Shown here: one piece after another, positions 6,870 to 23,400 of the stretch | Layout of the letters: each line of letters begins with the position of its first letter | Position numbering within the stretch: position 1 is the first letter of the stretch | NCBI RefSeq assembly: GCF_014648635.1 | Contig: NZ_BMRM01000006.1 | Coordinates: forward strand, 186,001-250,000 | Reading direction: 5' to 3' | From: Streptomyces cinerochromogenes | GTDB lineage: Bacteria; Actinomycetota; Actinomycetes; Streptomycetales; Streptomycetaceae | Length of the DNA: 64,000 nucleotides | Translations under genes and position numbers: made by a program | Notes under the pieces: model-generated | The model's database searches: none | The model's input: the letters and a program-made list of their open reading frames with translations, nothing else | What the model was told of the DNA's origin: nothing

Positions 6870-9800
6870 TTGGCCGCCTCGCGCACTGCCTCGACCGCGA
6901 ATACGAACAACGGCGCCAGCACCGCCCCGCTGCGCATCTCCTTTGCAAAGATCAAGGAGCCCCTCGAGGTTCCGAACCTGCTCGCGCTGCAGACCGAGAG
7001 CTTTGACTGGCTGCTCGGCAACACCGCCTGGCAGACTCGGGTCGAGGAGGCTCTGGAGAACGGTCAGGACGTCCCCACCAAGTCCGGTCTGGAGGAGATC
7101 TTCGAGGAGATCTCCCCGATCGAGGACTTCTCCGGGTCGATGTCGCTGACGTTCCGGGACCACCGCTTCGAGCCGCCGAAGAACTCGATCGACGAGTGCA
7201 AGGAGCGCGACTTCACGTACGCCGCCCCGCTCTTCGTCACCGCCGAGTTCACCAACAACGAGACCGGTGAGATCAAGTCCCAGACCGTCTTCATGGGCGA
7301 CTTCCCGCTCATGACGAACAAGGGCACTTTCGTCATCAACGGCACCGAGCGTGTCGTGGTGTCGCAGCTGGTCCGTTCCCCCGGTGTCTACTTCGACTCC
7401 TCCATCGACAAGACGTCCGACAAGGACATCTTCTCCGCCAAGATCATCCCGTCCCGGGGTGCCTGGCTGGAGATGGAGATCGACAAGCGCGACATGGTCG
7501 GTGTCCGTATCGACCGCAAGCGCAAGCAGTCGGTCACCGTGCTGCTGAAGGCGCTCGGCTGGACGACCGAGCAGATCCTCGAGGAGTTCGGCGACTACGA
7601 GTCGATGCGCGCCACCCTGGAGAAGGACCACACCCAGGGCCAGGACGACGCGCTGCTCGACATCTACCGCAAGCTGCGTCCGGGCGAGCCCCCCACGCGT
7701 GAGGCCGCGCAGACGCTGCTGGAGAACCTCTACTTCAACCCGAAGCGCTACGACCTCGCCAAGGTCGGCCGCTACAAGGTCAACAAGAAGCTGGGTACGG
7801 ACACCCCGCTGGACGCGGGCATCCTGACCGTCGAGGACATCATCGCGACGATCAAGTACCTGGTGAAGCTGCACGCCGGCGAGACCGAGACCACCGGTGA
7901 CAACGGCGAGACGGTCGTCGTCGAGACCGACGACATCGACCACTTCGGCAACCGGCGCCTGCGCAGCGTCGGCGAGCTGATCCAGAACCAGGTCCGTACG
8001 GGTCTGGCGCGTATGGAGCGTGTCGTCCGCGAGCGGATGACCACCCAGGACGTCGAGGCGATCACGCCGCAGACCCTGATCAACATCCGGCCGGTCGTCG
8101 CCTCCATCAAGGAGTTCTTCGGCACCAGCCAGCTGTCCCAGTTCATGGACCAGAACAACCCGCTGTCGGGTCTCACCCACAAGCGCCGCCTGTCGGCTCT
8201 TGGCCCGGGTGGTCTCTCCCGTGAGCGGGCCGGCTTCGAGGTCCGTGACGTGCACCCGTCGCACTACGGCCGCATGTGCCCGATCGAGACCCCTGAAGGC
8301 CCGAACATCGGTCTGATCGGCTCGCTCGCCTCCTACGGCCGGGTCAACGCGTTCGGTTTCGTCGAGACCCCGTACCGCAAGGTCATCGACGGCCAGGTCA
8401 CCGACGAGGTCGACTACCTGACCGCCGACGAGGAGGACCGCTTCGTCATCGCGCAGGCCAACGCGCCGCTGACGGACGACCTCCGGTTCGAGGAGAGCCG
8501 CGTGCTCGTCCGCCGTCGTGGCGGCGAGGTCGACTACGTCGGCCCCGAGGACGTGGACTACATGGACGTCTCGCCGCGCCAGATGGTGTCGGTCGCGACC
8601 GCCATGATCCCCTTCCTCGAGCACGACGACGCCAACCGTGCCCTCATGGGCGCGAACATGATGCGCCAGGCCGTCCCGCTGATTAAGTCGGAGGCCCCGC
8701 TCGTCGGTACCGGCATGGAGTACCGCTCCGCCGTCGACGCCGGCGACGTCGTCAAGGCCGAGAAGGCGGGTGTGGTCCAGGAGGTCTCCGCGGACTACAT
8801 CACCACGGCCAACGACGACGGCACGTACATCACGTACCGCCTGCACAAGTTCGCCCGGTCCAACCAGGGCACCTCGGTCAACCAGAAGGTCGTCGTCAAC
8901 GAGGGCGACCGGATCATCGAGGGCCAGGTCCTCGCCGACGGTCCGGCCACCGAGAACGGTGAGATGGCCCTCGGCAAGAACCTGCTCGTGGCGTTCATGC
9001 CGTGGGAGGGTCACAACTACGAGGACGCGATCATCCTGTCGCAGCGCCTCGTGCAGGACGACGTCCTCTCCTCGATCCACATCGAGGAGCACGAGGTCGA
9101 CGCCCGTGACACCAAGCTCGGCCCCGAGGAGATCACCCGGGACATCCCGAACGTCTCCGAGGAGGTCCTCGCCGACCTGGACGAGCGCGGCATCATCCGC
9201 ATCGGTGCCGAGGTCATCGCCGGTGACATCCTCGTCGGCAAGGTCACCCCGAAGGGTGAGACCGAGCTGACCCCCGAGGAGCGCCTGCTGCGCGCGATCT
9301 TCGGTGAGAAGGCCCGTGAGGTCCGTGACACCTCGCTGAAGGTGCCGCACGGCGAGACCGGCAAGGTCATCGGCGTGCGCGTCTTCGACCGCGAGGAGGG
9401 CGACGAGCTGCCGCCGGGCGTGAACCAGCTGGTCCGCGTCTACGTCGCGCAGAAGCGCAAGATCACCGACGGTGACAAGCTCGCCGGCCGTCACGGCAAC
9501 AAGGGTGTCATCTCGAAGATCCTGCCGATCGAGGACATGCCGTTCCTGGAGGACGGCACCCCGGTCGACATCATCCTCAACCCGCTGGGTGTGCCGTCCC
9601 GAATGAACCCGGGACAGGTCCTGGAGATCCACCTCGGCTGGCTCGCCAGCCGCGGCTGGGACGTCTCCGGCCTGGCGGACGAGTGGGCCCAGCGCCTGCA
9701 GGCCATCGGCGCCGACCAGGTCGCCCCCGGCACCAACGTCGCGACCCCGGTCTTCGACGGTGCCCGCGAGGACGAGCTGGCGGGTCTGCTGCAGCACACC

Positions 9801-10355
9801 ATCCCGAACCGGGACGGCGAGCGCATGGTGCTCCCGACCGGTAAGGCGCGGCTGTTCGACGGCCGTAGCGGTGAGCCGTTCCCGGACCCGATCTCGGTCG
9901 GCTACATGTACATCCTGAAGCTGCACCACCTGGTCGACGACAAGCTGCACGCCCGTTCGACCGGTCCGTACTCGATGATCACCCAGCAGCCGCTGGGTGG
10001 TAAGGCCCAGTTCGGTGGCCAGCGGTTCGGTGAGATGGAGGTGTGGGCCCTCGAGGCCTACGGCGCCGCGTACGCCCTCCAGGAGCTGCTGACCATCAAG
10101 TCCGACGACGTCACCGGCCGCGTGAAGGTCTACGAGGCCATCGTCAAGGGCGAGAACATCCCTGAGCCCGGCATTCCCGAGTCCTTCAAGGTGCTCATCA
10201 AGGAAATGCAGTCCCTGTGCCTCAACGTGGAGGTGCTGTCCTCGGACGGCATGTCCATCGAGATGCGCGACACCGACGAGGACGTCTTCCGCGCTGCGGA
10301 GGAGCTCGGCATCGACCTGTCCCGGCGCGAGCCGAGCAGCGTCGAAGAGGTCTGA
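6870..10355 (+). CDS. rpoB: DNA-directed RNA polymerase subunit beta
   Basis: A 1161-aa protein that starts at TTG ([20 protein letters not shown]), preceded by GGAAGGACC; this matches known Streptomyces RpoB length. An in-frame GTG at 6840 would add ten residues. The rifampicin pocket at about 420-450 reads [14 protein letters not shown] then [14 protein letters not shown], with the Asp, His and Ser positions of the classical resistance sites unchanged. The C-terminal half has the [18 protein letters not shown] and [15 protein letters not shown] active-site lysine segments. It is the catalytic beta subunit, transcribed with rpoC 97 nt downstream. Confidence 0.99.
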   Translation: MAASRTASTANTNNGASTAPLRISFAKIKEPLEVPNLLALQTESFDWLLGNTAWQTRVEEALENGQDVPTKSGLEEIFEEISPIEDFSGSMSLTFRDHRFEPPKNSIDECKERDFTYAAPLFVTAEFTNNETGEIKSQTVFMGDFPLMTNKGTFVINGTERVVVSQLVRSPGVYFDSSIDKTSDKDIFSAKIIPSRGAWLEMEIDKRDMVGVRIDRKRKQSVTVLLKALGWTTEQILEEFGDYESMRATLEKDHTQGQDDALLDIYRKLRPGEPPTREAAQTLLENLYFNPKRYDLAKVGRYKVNKKLGTDTPLDAGILTVEDIIATIKYLVKLHAGETETTGDNGETVVVETDDIDHFGNRRLRSVGELIQNQVRTGLARMERVVRERMTTQDVEAITPQTLINIRPVVASIKEFFGTSQLSQFMDQNNPLSGLTHKRRLSALGPGGLSRERAGFEVRDVHPSHYGRMCPIETPEGPNIGLIGSLASYGRVNAFGFVETPYRKVIDGQVTDEVDYLTADEEDRFVIAQANAPLTDDLRFEESRVLVRRRGGEVDYVGPEDVDYMDVSPRQMVSVATAMIPFLEHDDANRALMGANMMRQAVPLIKSEAPLVGTGMEYRSAVDAGDVVKAEKAGVVQEVSADYITTANDDGTYITYRLHKFARSNQGTSVNQKVVVNEGDRIIEGQVLADGPATENGEMALGKNLLVAFMPWEGHNYEDAIILSQRLVQDDVLSSIHIEEHEVDARDTKLGPEEITRDIPNVSEEVLADLDERGIIRIGAEVIAGDILVGKVTPKGETELTPEERLLRAIFGEKAREVRDTSLKVPHGETGKVIGVRVFDREEGDELPPGVNQLVRVYVAQKRKITDGDKLAGRHGNKGVISKILPIEDMPFLEDGTPVDIILNPLGVPSRMNPGQVLEIHLGWLASRGWDVSGLADEWAQRLQAIGADQVAPGTNVATPVFDGAREDELAGLLQHTIPNRDGERMVLPTGKARLFDGRSGEPFPDPISVGYMYILKLHHLVDDKLHARSTGPYSMITQQPLGGKAQFGGQRFGEMEVWALEAYGAAYALQELLTIKSDDVTGRVKVYEAIVKGENIPEPGIPESFKVLIKEMQSLCLNVEVLSSDGMSIEMRDTDEDVFRAAEELGIDLSRREPSSVEEV

Positions 10356-10452
10356 CGGGAGTCCGGCGGGGCCCTCACCCACAGGGCCCCGCCGACCCCC
10401 AGGCCCCCGTATCAGACCAAAGACTTTCGACCCTGAGAGGGATTGACGCATA

Positions 10453-14352
<3,900 letters not shown>

Positions 14353-14366
14353 GGCGTACGTCCACT

Positions 14367-14402
14367 GAAGGGCGGTCACCCCAGCGGGGGTGGCCGCCCT
14401 TC
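14367..14402 (+). terminator. Bidirectional hairpin terminator after rpoC
   Basis: GAAGGGCGGTCACCCC (14367-14382) pairs with GGGGTGGCCGCCCTTC (14387-14402), a 16-bp stem with a 4-nt loop. It ends rpoBC and also overlaps the 3' end of the broken minus-strand gene, so it may serve both directions. Confidence 0.88.
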
Positions 14403-14755
14403 GGCGTTGGGCGGCTCACCGCGGTGCCGGCCCCGGAGGCCGGTGCGCCGGTGCAGCCGCAGAGGGGCGGCGCAGAGGGCCAGGGTGGCCCCCACGGCCA
14501 CCGGCAGGGCCGGCATGGGGACGAGGGGCGGTCGCTCGGCTCCGGCCCGGCCAGGGCCCGTCCCGCGAGCCCGAAGAGCAGGAACACGACCAGTCGGCCG
14601 GCCGGCAGGGCGCAGAGGCTGCCGAACGAGTCCAGCAGGGCGAGGGCGATGGTCCCGGGCGCCGCGATGTACGCAGCCTTCTCCGCGAACGTCGACAGGG
14701 GAGAGCGCGGAGGCGGGGGCCCGGGGCGGGCGGGCGGCCGCTGCGGCGCGGACAC
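14376..14755 (-). pseudogene. Frameshifted small membrane protein gene
   Basis: On the minus strand ATG 14755 opens a frame with good codon bias and two hydrophobic stretches (APGTIALALLDSFGSLCAL and RLVVFLLFGLAGRALAG). Near 14520-14540 the high-GC3 signal moves to another frame, which continues as a third hydrophobic stretch (MPALPVAVGATLALCAAPL) to a stop at 14376. Two frames joined end to end look like one membrane protein of about 125 aa broken by a small indel. A sequencing error or two overlapping short genes are alternatives. I do not recognise the family. Confidence 0.45.
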
Positions 14756-14923
14756 GGCCGTCAGTCAGTCCGCGGGCCCCGGGGCCCGCACACGGGCCGC
14801 TCCGCCCCGCTGGCGCGGTGCGGCAGCACCCGCCGACGGCGCCCGTTCTTCCGAATCGAAGATCACCTAGGGTACGGCGACTTGACATGCTCCGCAGCCC
14901 GGGGCCTCCGGACCCCATTTGTT

Positions 14924-14952
14924 TTGACCACAGCGAATGAGGTAGGTACGCT
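14924..14952 (+). promoter_or_regulatory. rpsL (str operon) promoter
   Basis: TTGACC (14924-14929), a 17-nt spacer and TACGCT (14947-14952) closely match the HrdB consensus. Transcription would begin near 14959, leaving a leader of about 185 nt before rpsL that holds the hairpin element at 15071-15095. Confidence 0.65.
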
Positions 14953-15070
14953 CAGACCTTGTGCCTGGGGTGTGCCCTGGCCCTCGTGCGTGCCTACAAA
15001 CCGCATTCGGGCCGAGAGCGGCCACCGTAATTCGCGCCCTTTCCGCCTTGCGGCGGGAGTCTGGCGGATT

Positions 15071-15095
15071 CGACACACCCGACCGCGTGGGTCGG
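15071..15095 (+). promoter_or_regulatory. Leader hairpin element shared with rpsJ, copy 1
   Basis: CGACAC is followed by a hairpin CCGACC-GCGT-GGGTCGG. The same 25 nt with a single difference lie in the rpsJ leader at 31741-31765. Here it is 48 nt before the rpsL start codon, well inside the predicted leader RNA. A shared element in two ribosomal-protein operons suggests common control at the RNA or DNA level; the mechanism is unknown to me. Confidence 0.6.
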
Positions 15096-15143
15096 CGACG
15101 TTCCAGGTTAGCTGTACATCGGCACACAGAAACCGGAGAAGTA

Positions 15144-15515
15144 GTGCCTACGATCCAGCAGCTGGTCCGGAAGGGCCGGCAGGACAAGGTCGAGAAGAAC
15201 AAGACGCCCGCACTCGAGGGTTCCCCTCAGCGTCGCGGCGTCTGCACGCGTGTGTTCACGACCACCCCGAAGAAGCCGAACTCGGCCCTCCGCAAGGTCG
15301 CGCGTGTGCGTCTGACCAGCGGCATCGAGGTCACCGCTTACATTCCGGGTGAGGGACACAACCTGCAGGAGCACTCCATCGTGCTCGTGCGCGGCGGCCG
15401 TGTGAAGGACCTGCCGGGTGTTCGCTACAAGATCATCCGCGGTTCGCTCGACACCCAGGGTGTCAAGAACCGCAAGCAGGCTCGCAGCCGTTACGGCGCC
15501 AAGAAGGAGAAGTAA
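15144..15515 (+). CDS. rpsL: 30S ribosomal protein S12
   Basis: A 123-aa protein from GTG ([15 protein letters not shown]). It has the S12 signature [19 protein letters not shown] and the second conserved loop [14 protein letters not shown]. The streptomycin-determining lysines Lys43 and Lys88 are both wild type, so no streptomycin resistance is predicted from this gene. GTG 15144 follows CCGGAGAAGTA and gives the standard length. First gene of the str operon, 2 nt from rpsG. Confidence 0.98.
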   Translation: MPTIQQLVRKGRQDKVEKNKTPALEGSPQRRGVCTRVFTTTPKKPNSALRKVARVRLTSGIEVTAYIPGEGHNLQEHSIVLVRGGRVKDLPGVRYKIIRGSLDTQGVKNRKQARSRYGAKKEK

Positions 15516-15517
15516 GA

Positions 15518-15988
15518 ATGCCTCGTAAGGGCCCCGCCCCGAAGCGCCCGGTCATCATCGACCCGGTCTACGGTTCTCCTCTGGTGACCTCCCTGATCAA
15601 CAAGGTGCTGCTGAACGGCAAGCGCTCCACCGCCGAGCGCATCGTCTACGGCGCCATGGAGGGCCTGCGCGAGAAGACCGGCAACGACCCGGTCATCACG
15701 CTGAAGCGCGCTCTTGAGAACATCAAGCCGACCCTCGAGGTCAAGTCCCGCCGTGTCGGTGGCGCCACCTACCAGGTGCCGGTCGAGGTCAAGCCCGGCC
15801 GCGCCAACACCCTGGCGCTGCGCTGGCTGGTCGGTTACTCCCGCGCCCGTCGCGAGAAGACCATGACCGAGCGTCTCCTCAACGAGCTTCTCGACGCCTC
15901 GAACGGCCTCGGTGCGGCCGTGAAGAAGCGCGAGGACACCCACAAGATGGCCGAGTCCAACAAGGCCTTCGCGCACTACCGCTGGTAG
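15518..15988 (+). CDS. rpsG: 30S ribosomal protein S7
   Basis: A 156-aa protein ([20 protein letters not shown]) of normal length with the conserved [23 protein letters not shown] and [11 protein letters not shown] segments. S7 nucleates assembly of the 30S head and lies at the E site. In E. coli it represses the str operon; whether that applies here is not visible. ATG 15518 is preceded by AAGGAG inside the end of rpsL, suggesting coupled translation. fusA follows after 39 nt. Confidence 0.98.
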   Translation: MPRKGPAPKRPVIIDPVYGSPLVTSLINKVLLNGKRSTAERIVYGAMEGLREKTGNDPVITLKRALENIKPTLEVKSRRVGGATYQVPVEVKPGRANTLALRWLVGYSRARREKTMTERLLNELLDASNGLGAAVKKREDTHKMAESNKAFAHYRW

Positions 15989-16027
15989 TCGCTACCCACA
16001 TCGAGACCGAGAGAAGACTGAAGCCTT

Positions 16028-18154
16028 ATGGCTACCACTTCACTTGACCTGGCCAAGGTGCGCAACATCGGCATCATGGCCCACATCGACGCGGGCAAGA
16101 CGACCACCACCGAGCGGATCCTGTTCTACACCGGTGTGTCCTACAAGATCGGTGAGGTCCACGACGGCGCTGCCACCATGGACTGGATGGAGCAGGAGCA
16201 GGAGCGTGGCATCACGATCACCTCTGCTGCCACCACCTGTCACTGGCCGCTGGAGAACGTCGACCACACCATCAACATCATCGACACCCCGGGTCACGTC
16301 GACTTCACCGTCGAGGTGGAGCGCTCCCTGCGCGTGCTCGACGGTGCCGTGACGGTGTTCGACGGCGTCGCCGGCGTGGAGCCCCAGTCCGAGACGGTGT
16401 GGCGTCAGGCGGACCGCTACGGCGTTCCGCGTATCTGCTTCGTCAACAAGCTCGACCGCACGGGCGCCGAGTTCCACCGCTGCGTGGACATGATCTCGGA
16501 CCGCCTGGGCGCGCAGCCGATCGTCATGCAGCTCCCGATCGGTGCCGAGGCCGACTTCAAGGGCGTCGTGGACCTGGTCCGCATGAAGGCGCTCGTGTGG
16601 TCCGCCGAGGCCACCAAGGGCGAGATGTACGACATCGTCGACATCCCGGACACCCACACCGAGGCTGCCGAGGAATGGCGCGGCAAGCTGCTCGAGGCCG
16701 TGGCCGAGAACGACGAAGAGATCATGGAGCTGTACCTGGAGGGCCAGGAGCCTTCCGAGGAGCAGCTGTACGCCGCGATCCGTCGTATCACCATCGCCTC
16801 CGGCAAGGGCACCGGCACCACCGTGACCCCGGTGTTCTGCGGTACCGCGTTCAAGAACAAGGGCGTCCAGCCCCTGCTCGACGCGGTCGTGCGCTACCTG
16901 CCCTCCCCCGTTGACATCGAGGCCATCGAGGGCCACGCGGTCAACGACCCGGAGGAGGTCATCCGCCGCAAGCCGTCCGACGACGAGCCGCTGTCCGCGC
17001 TGGCGTTCAAGATCATGAGCGACCCGCACCTCGGCAAGCTCACCTTCGTCCGGGTCTACTCGGGCCGCCTGGAGTCCGGCACCTCGGTGCTGAACTCCGT
17101 CAAGGGCAAGAAGGAGCGCATCGGCAAGATCTACCGCATGCACGCCAACAAGCGTGAGGAGATCGACTCGGTGGGCGCCGGTGACATCGTCGCCGTCATG
17201 GGCCTGAAGCAGACCACCACCGGTGAGACGCTGTCCGACGACAAGAACCCGGTCATCCTGGAGTCCATGGACTTCCCGGCGCCGGTCATCCAGGTCGCCA
17301 TCGAGCCCAAGTCGAAGGGCGACCAGGAGAAGCTGGGCGTCGCGATCCAGCGCCTGGCCGAGGAGGACCCGTCCTTCCAGGTCCACTCGGACGAGGAGAC
17401 CGGCCAGACCATCATCGGTGGTATGGGCGAGCTGCACCTCGAGGTGCTGGTCGACCGTATGCGCCGTGAGTTCAAGGTCGAGGCCAACGTCGGCAAGCCG
17501 CAGGTGGCCTACCGCGAGACGATCCGCAAGGCCGTCGAGCGCGTCGACTACACCCACAAGAAGCAGACCGGTGGTACCGGTCAGTTCGCGAAGGTGCAGA
17601 TCGGCATCGAGCCGCTCGAGGGTGGCGACACCTCGTACGAGTTCGTGAACAAGGTGACCGGTGGCCGTATCCCGAAGGAGTACATCCCTTCGGTGGACGC
17701 CGGTGCGCAGGAGGCCATGCAGTTCGGCATCCTGGCCGGCTACGAGATGACCGGTGTCCGTGTCATCCTCCACGACGGCGCCTACCACGAGGTCGACTCC
17801 TCCGAGCTCGCCTTCAAGATCGCTGGTTCGCAGGCCTTCAAGGAGGCCGCGCGCAAGGCCAGCCCTGTGCTCCTTGAGCCGATGATGGCCGTCGAGGTCA
17901 CCACGCCCGAGGACTACATGGGTGAGGTCATCGGCGACATCAACTCCCGCCGTGGCCAGATCCAGGCCATGGAGGAGCGGGCCGGTGCCCGCGTCGTGAA
18001 GGGCCTCGTGCCCCTGTCGGAGATGTTCGGCTACGTCGGCGACCTCCGCAGCAAGACGTCGGGTCGCGCAAGCTACTCGATGCAGTTCGACTCCTACGCC
18101 GAGGTTCCGCGGAACGTCGCCGAGGAGATCATCGCGAAGGCCAAGGGCGAGTAA
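16028..18154 (+). CDS. fusA: Elongation factor G
   Basis: A 708-aa translational GTPase that drives ribosomal translocation and, with RRF, recycling. The GTPase domain shows G1 [15 protein letters not shown], the switch/G2 threonine region [11 protein letters not shown]3 DTPGHVD and G4 NKLDRTGAE. The EF-G domain IV/V segments [12 protein letters not shown] and [21 protein letters not shown] follow. Typical length for canonical EF-G1. It sits between rpsG and tuf; the 156-nt gap to tuf contains a promoter-like site and a structured leader. Confidence 0.98.
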   Translation: MATTSLDLAKVRNIGIMAHIDAGKTTTTERILFYTGVSYKIGEVHDGAATMDWMEQEQERGITITSAATTCHWPLENVDHTINIIDTPGHVDFTVEVERSLRVLDGAVTVFDGVAGVEPQSETVWRQADRYGVPRICFVNKLDRTGAEFHRCVDMISDRLGAQPIVMQLPIGAEADFKGVVDLVRMKALVWSAEATKGEMYDIVDIPDTHTEAAEEWRGKLLEAVAENDEEIMELYLEGQEPSEEQLYAAIRRITIASGKGTGTTVTPVFCGTAFKNKGVQPLLDAVVRYLPSPVDIEAIEGHAVNDPEEVIRRKPSDDEPLSALAFKIMSDPHLGKLTFVRVYSGRLESGTSVLNSVKGKKERIGKIYRMHANKREEIDSVGAGDIVAVMGLKQTTTGETLSDDKNPVILESMDFPAPVIQVAIEPKSKGDQEKLGVAIQRLAEEDPSFQVHSDEETGQTIIGGMGELHLEVLVDRMRREFKVEANVGKPQVAYRETIRKAVERVDYTHKKQTGGTGQFAKVQIGIEPLEGGDTSYEFVNKVTGGRIPKEYIPSVDAGAQEAMQFGILAGYEMTGVRVILHDGAYHEVDSSELAFKIAGSQAFKEAARKASPVLLEPMMAVEVTTPEDYMGEVIGDINSRRGQIQAMEERAGARVVKGLVPLSEMFGYVGDLRSKTSGRASYSMQFDSYAEVPRNVAEEIIAKAKGE

Positions 18155-18174
18155 CGCACCGCGTTCACACGCCG

Positions 18175-18240
18175 TAGGCTTGACTCCGGAGCCTCCAGGG
18201 GTAAACGTCCGCAATCGTGAGCGTTTGCCCCGGGTTCCGG
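18175..18240 (+). promoter_or_regulatory. Candidate tuf promoter and structured leader
   Basis: A TAGGCT -10-like hexamer (18175-18180) has a weak -35 region. Downstream, GGGGTAAACG (18198-18207) pairs fully with CGTTTGCCCC (18222-18231, one G-U), and CCGGA (18186-18190) can pair with TCCGG (18236-18240) to enclose it. Independent transcription of tuf inside the str operon is known in Streptomyces, which fits this arrangement. Confidence 0.5.
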
Positions 18241-18310
18241 GCCTTTACAGCAAAGATCACCTGGCGCCGATGAAGTAAGGCGTACAGAACCACTCCACAG
18301 GAGGACCCCA

Positions 18311-19504
<1,194 letters not shown>

Positions 19505-19541
19505 GTTCCGCTTGCTTGAGGGTCACTGCCTGACCTAGGGG

Positions 19542-19571
19542 AGGCCCGTACGACCTCGGTCGTACGGGCCT
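19542..19571 (+). terminator. Terminator after tuf
   Basis: AGGCCCGTACGACC (19542-19555) pairs perfectly with GGTCGTACGGGCCT (19558-19571) across a 2-nt apex, so the actual loop is a few bases wider, followed by CTTCGC. This closes the str operon. Confidence 0.88.
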
Positions 19572-19640
19572 CTTCGCATGTCCGCGCCCTCCCGTACCCC
19601 CCGGCACCCTCCCGGCCGGGGTGCGCATACGGTTCTCCGG

Positions 19641-20405
19641 GTGAGCAGGAGTGCCTCGATACGCGCAGTGCTGCAGACGGCCGTCCCCTGGCTGGCGGCG
19701 GCGGCCGTGGTGGTCTACGGGGCCTGGCAGCAGGGTCTGTTGTCCTGGGGCGGCGCCGCGGAGTCGGGCCCGGCCAGGGCCGTCGCACTTCCGGGCGGTG
19801 GTGTCTCGGCGGGCCGTCACTGCGGAGCCGCGGGCTACCACTACTTCCCGTTGCCCGCCTCCGCCTCCCTGCCCCCGCCGGCCGAGCCGCCGCCCGGCCC
19901 GCAGCTGGTCCTCGGCTCCTACGGCTACGAGAGACTGTCCCGCCGCGCCCCCGGCCGCCTCACCGTGAGCCTGCTCCTGGCGCCGTCCCCCAAGGGATCC
20001 CCGCGGATGTCCCGGCTCCCTGCCGGCGAGGGCGTCGCGGTCGAGATCGAGGGCCCCGACGGGCTGGTCGGCGGCGCCCACGACCTGCCCGTCACCTGGA
20101 CGTCCTCGGCCGGGTACGGCCGGGCCGAGCTGTCCCTGCCGCCGGAGGCCCTGTGCCCCGGCCAGGACGCGAGGACCGTGGCGAACAGGCTGTCGGCTCC
20201 GATCGACTCCTCGAACACCGTCACCGGCCAGCCGCCCTACACCCTGACCGTGTCGGTCCGCGACCGGGACCTCGGCCTGCTCAGCGCGAACAACCTCCTG
20301 CCGCTGGACGCCCCGGGCCGAGCGCCTCGAAACTATTCGGCGCCTCCGACCCGTTCCCCCCACGGCTCACGCGCCCCAGTATTTGTCATGCCGGTGAGCA
20401 AATAG
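19641..20405 (+). CDS. Hypothetical membrane-anchored protein
   Basis: A 254-aa protein from GTG 19641 (MSRSASIRAVLQTAVPWLAA). One N-terminal membrane helix (about 11-27) is followed by an extracytoplasmic region rich in proline and glycine, with LTVSLLLAPSPKG, GPDGLVGGAHDLPVTWTS and YTLTVSVRDRDLGLL segments that suggest beta-strands. Two mature cysteines are present. No known domain recognised. GTG 19641 is preferred over ATG 19578, which lies close to the tuf terminator and adds a low-complexity stretch. The gene ends 28 nt before the GH115 gene in the same direction. Confidence 0.7.
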   Translation: MSRSASIRAVLQTAVPWLAAAAVVVYGAWQQGLLSWGGAAESGPARAVALPGGGVSAGRHCGAAGYHYFPLPASASLPPPAEPPPGPQLVLGSYGYERLSRRAPGRLTVSLLLAPSPKGSPRMSRLPAGEGVAVEIEGPDGLVGGAHDLPVTWTSSAGYGRAELSLPPEALCPGQDARTVANRLSAPIDSSNTVTGQPPYTLTVSVRDRDLGLLSANNLLPLDAPGRAPRNYSAPPTRSPHGSRAPVFVMPVSK

Positions 20406-20433
20406 CAGACAGGCAGGGAGTGGAGGGCGACGC

Positions 20434-23400
20434 ATGTCCGTGGCGCGCAGAACCGTACTGGGGGCGGGGCTCACCGCCGTACCGGTGCTGACCTCGGCCG
20501 GTGGTGCCTGGGCCGGGGGAGAGGGCGGCCAGGACGGCCAGGGTGTCCGCCGCGGCCCGGACGGCCCGGTGGTGACGGACCCGGGGGCGTACATCTCGTT
20601 CACGGGCGGCGCCTTCTCGCTGGTCGGTGCTCCCGTGGTGGTCAGCCCGGAGGATCACCCCGGAGTCGTACGGGTCGCCGGCGACCTGAGGGACGACCTC
20701 GCGCGCGTGACCGGGGTCCGTCCGGGCAGCACGGTCGGCCGCTTCCCGGTGCTGCTCGGCACGATCGGCCGCAGCCCGCTGATCGACGGTCTGATCCGCT
20801 CCGGCAAGCTCGACGTCACGGGCGTGCGGGGCAGCTGGGAGACCTCGCTGCAGACCGTCGTGGACCACCCGATGCCGGGTGTGGAGCGGGCGTTCGTCAT
20901 CGCGGGCAGCGATCCGCGGGGCACGATCTTCGGGGCGTACGACGTCTCGTACGGCATCGGAGTCTCGCCCTGGCACTGGTGGGACGACGTGCCGCCGGCC
21001 CGCCGCGACCGGGTGTGGGTGAAGCCGGGCCGCTTCACCCAGGGGACCCCGGCGGTGAAGTACCGGGGTGTCTTCGTCAACGACGAGAACCCGGCGCTCG
21101 GCACCTGGGCACCGGCGTACTTCGGTCCGGGCAAGGCGCCGGGCCACCCCGGAGGCTTCACCGCCGACTTCTACGCCAAGGTCTTCGAGGTGCTGCTGCG
21201 CCTGAAGGGCAACTACCTCTGGCCGGCGGTCTGGGGCCGGGCGTTCGCGGAGGACGACCCGGAGAACCACCGTCGGGCCGCCCAGTACGGCATTGTCATG
21301 GGCACGTCTCACGAGGCTCCGATGATGCGCGGCATCGAGGAGTGGAACCGGCACGCCGGCTCCGGTACCGACCCCTACGGGGGCACGGGCGAATGGTCGT
21401 ACCGCCGCAACGCGGAGGCGATCCGCGCCTACTGGCGCGCCGGCATCCAGCGCATGGTCGACCAGAGCTTCGAGGGCGTCGTCACCCTCGGCATGCGCGG
21501 CAACGGCGACACCGGCCTGCCCGACGGCGACGGCATCGAGCTGATGCAGCAGATCATCTCCGACCAGCGCCGCATCATCGAGGAGGTCACCGGCAGACCC
21601 GCCTCGGAGACCCCCCAGGTCTGGACCCTGTACAAGGAGGTCCAGCGCTACTGGGACCGCGGGCTGCGCGCACCGGACGACGTCACCGTGGTCCTCACCG
21701 ACGACAACTGGGGCAACATCCGCAAGCACCCGGACGGCCCGCGCCCCGGCGGCTACGGCCTCTACTACCACTTCGACTACGTCGGCGCCGGCCGCAACTA
21801 CAAGTGGGTCGACACCGCCAACCTCAGAAACGTCTGGGACCAGCTCCACCAGGCGCACGCCTACGGCAACCACGGCCTGTGGGTGGCCAACGTCGGCGAC
21901 CTGAAGGGCAACGAGCTGCCGACGGAGTTCTTCCTGACGTACGCCTGGGACCCGTCCCGCCTGCCGCTCGACCGTGTCGCGGACTGGGAGGAGCGCTACG
22001 CCCGCCAGAACTTCGGCGAGGCGCAGGCCCGGGAGATCGCCTCCCTGCTGGCCGAGTACGGCCGGCTCCAGGCCCGCCGCAAACCGGAGTTGCTGAACCG
22101 CCGGATCACCCTCTCCGGCGACCGGGTCGTGTACGACGACCAGCAGACCCCGTACTACTTCGCGCACCGGGAACTGGAACGGGTCACCGAGGAGTGGCGC
22201 GCCCTGGGCCGCCGCGCCGAACGCATCGAGCGCAGACTGCCGGAGCGGCTGCGGGACGCGTGGTTCGAACTGGCCGGTTACGCGGTCACCGCGACCGCGA
22301 ACCTGTACGCGCTGCGGCACGCCGAGTTCACGAACCTGCTCTACGCCGCGCAGGGCCGGTCGGCGGCGAACGACCGCGCGGCCCGGGCCGAAGCGGCCCT
22401 CGCGGCGGACTTCGCCCTCGCCGACCGCTTCGACTCCCGGGTCGCGGACGGCAAATGGAAGGGCTTCCAGAGCCAGCCGCACATCGACTACGGCGACGTG
22501 GACCGCTACGGCCCCAACGCGCCGTGGCAGCAGCCCGAGAAGGACGACGTGGCCCTGCCGGACGTGCTGTTCCCCGCGGTGCGGCGCATCGAGGTGCCCT
22601 CCGGTGCGGAGCTGGGCGTGTCCGTGGACGGGGCGGAGGACGCGGGGGAGTGGTGGCCGGGGGGCTCCTCCTCGGTCGCGTCGCTGCCGCCGTTCAGCCC
22701 TTACCAGACCCGGCCCCGGCAGTACGTGGAGATCTTCAACCGGGGCCGTACGCCCTTCCCGTACGAGGTCTCGGCGTCGGCGCCCTGGCTGCGGGTGGAC
22801 CGTCCCCGGGGCCGGGTGGACCAGCAGGTCCGCCTGGAGGTGGAGGTGGACTGGTCCCGGGCTCCGGCAGGGCGCGCGGAGGCGACCCTGACGGTCCACG
22901 GCGCGGGCGCGTCGGTCCCGGTCCGCTGCGTGGCGGAACGCCCCTCGGGCGTGCGGGTGCGGGGCTTCGTGGAGGCCGGCGGCTATGTGGCGATCGACGC
23001 CGGGCACTACGACCGCGCGGTCGGCCGGTGGCGCCGTATCGACGGCATCGGACGGACCGGGGCGGGCATGACGCCGTGGCCGGTGACGTCCCCGAGCCGC
23101 ACCCCGGGCGGCGACTCGCCCCGCCTGGAATACGAGGTGACGCTGCTGTCCGCCGCCCCCGAGGTGACCGTGTGGGCCCACCTGTCCCCCCGCAACCCGG
23201 CCGTCCCCGGTGTCCCGGGCCTGCGCTACGGCGTCTCGCTGGACGACGGCCCGATCCGCACCGTGGACATCACGGCGGGCGCGGACGACGGTGCCCTGAA
23301 CACCGTCTGGGCCCGCCACACCTCGGACAACGTCAACGCGACGGCCACCACGCACACGGTGGCGGAGCCGGGTACACACCGGCTGAAGTTCTGGATGGTG

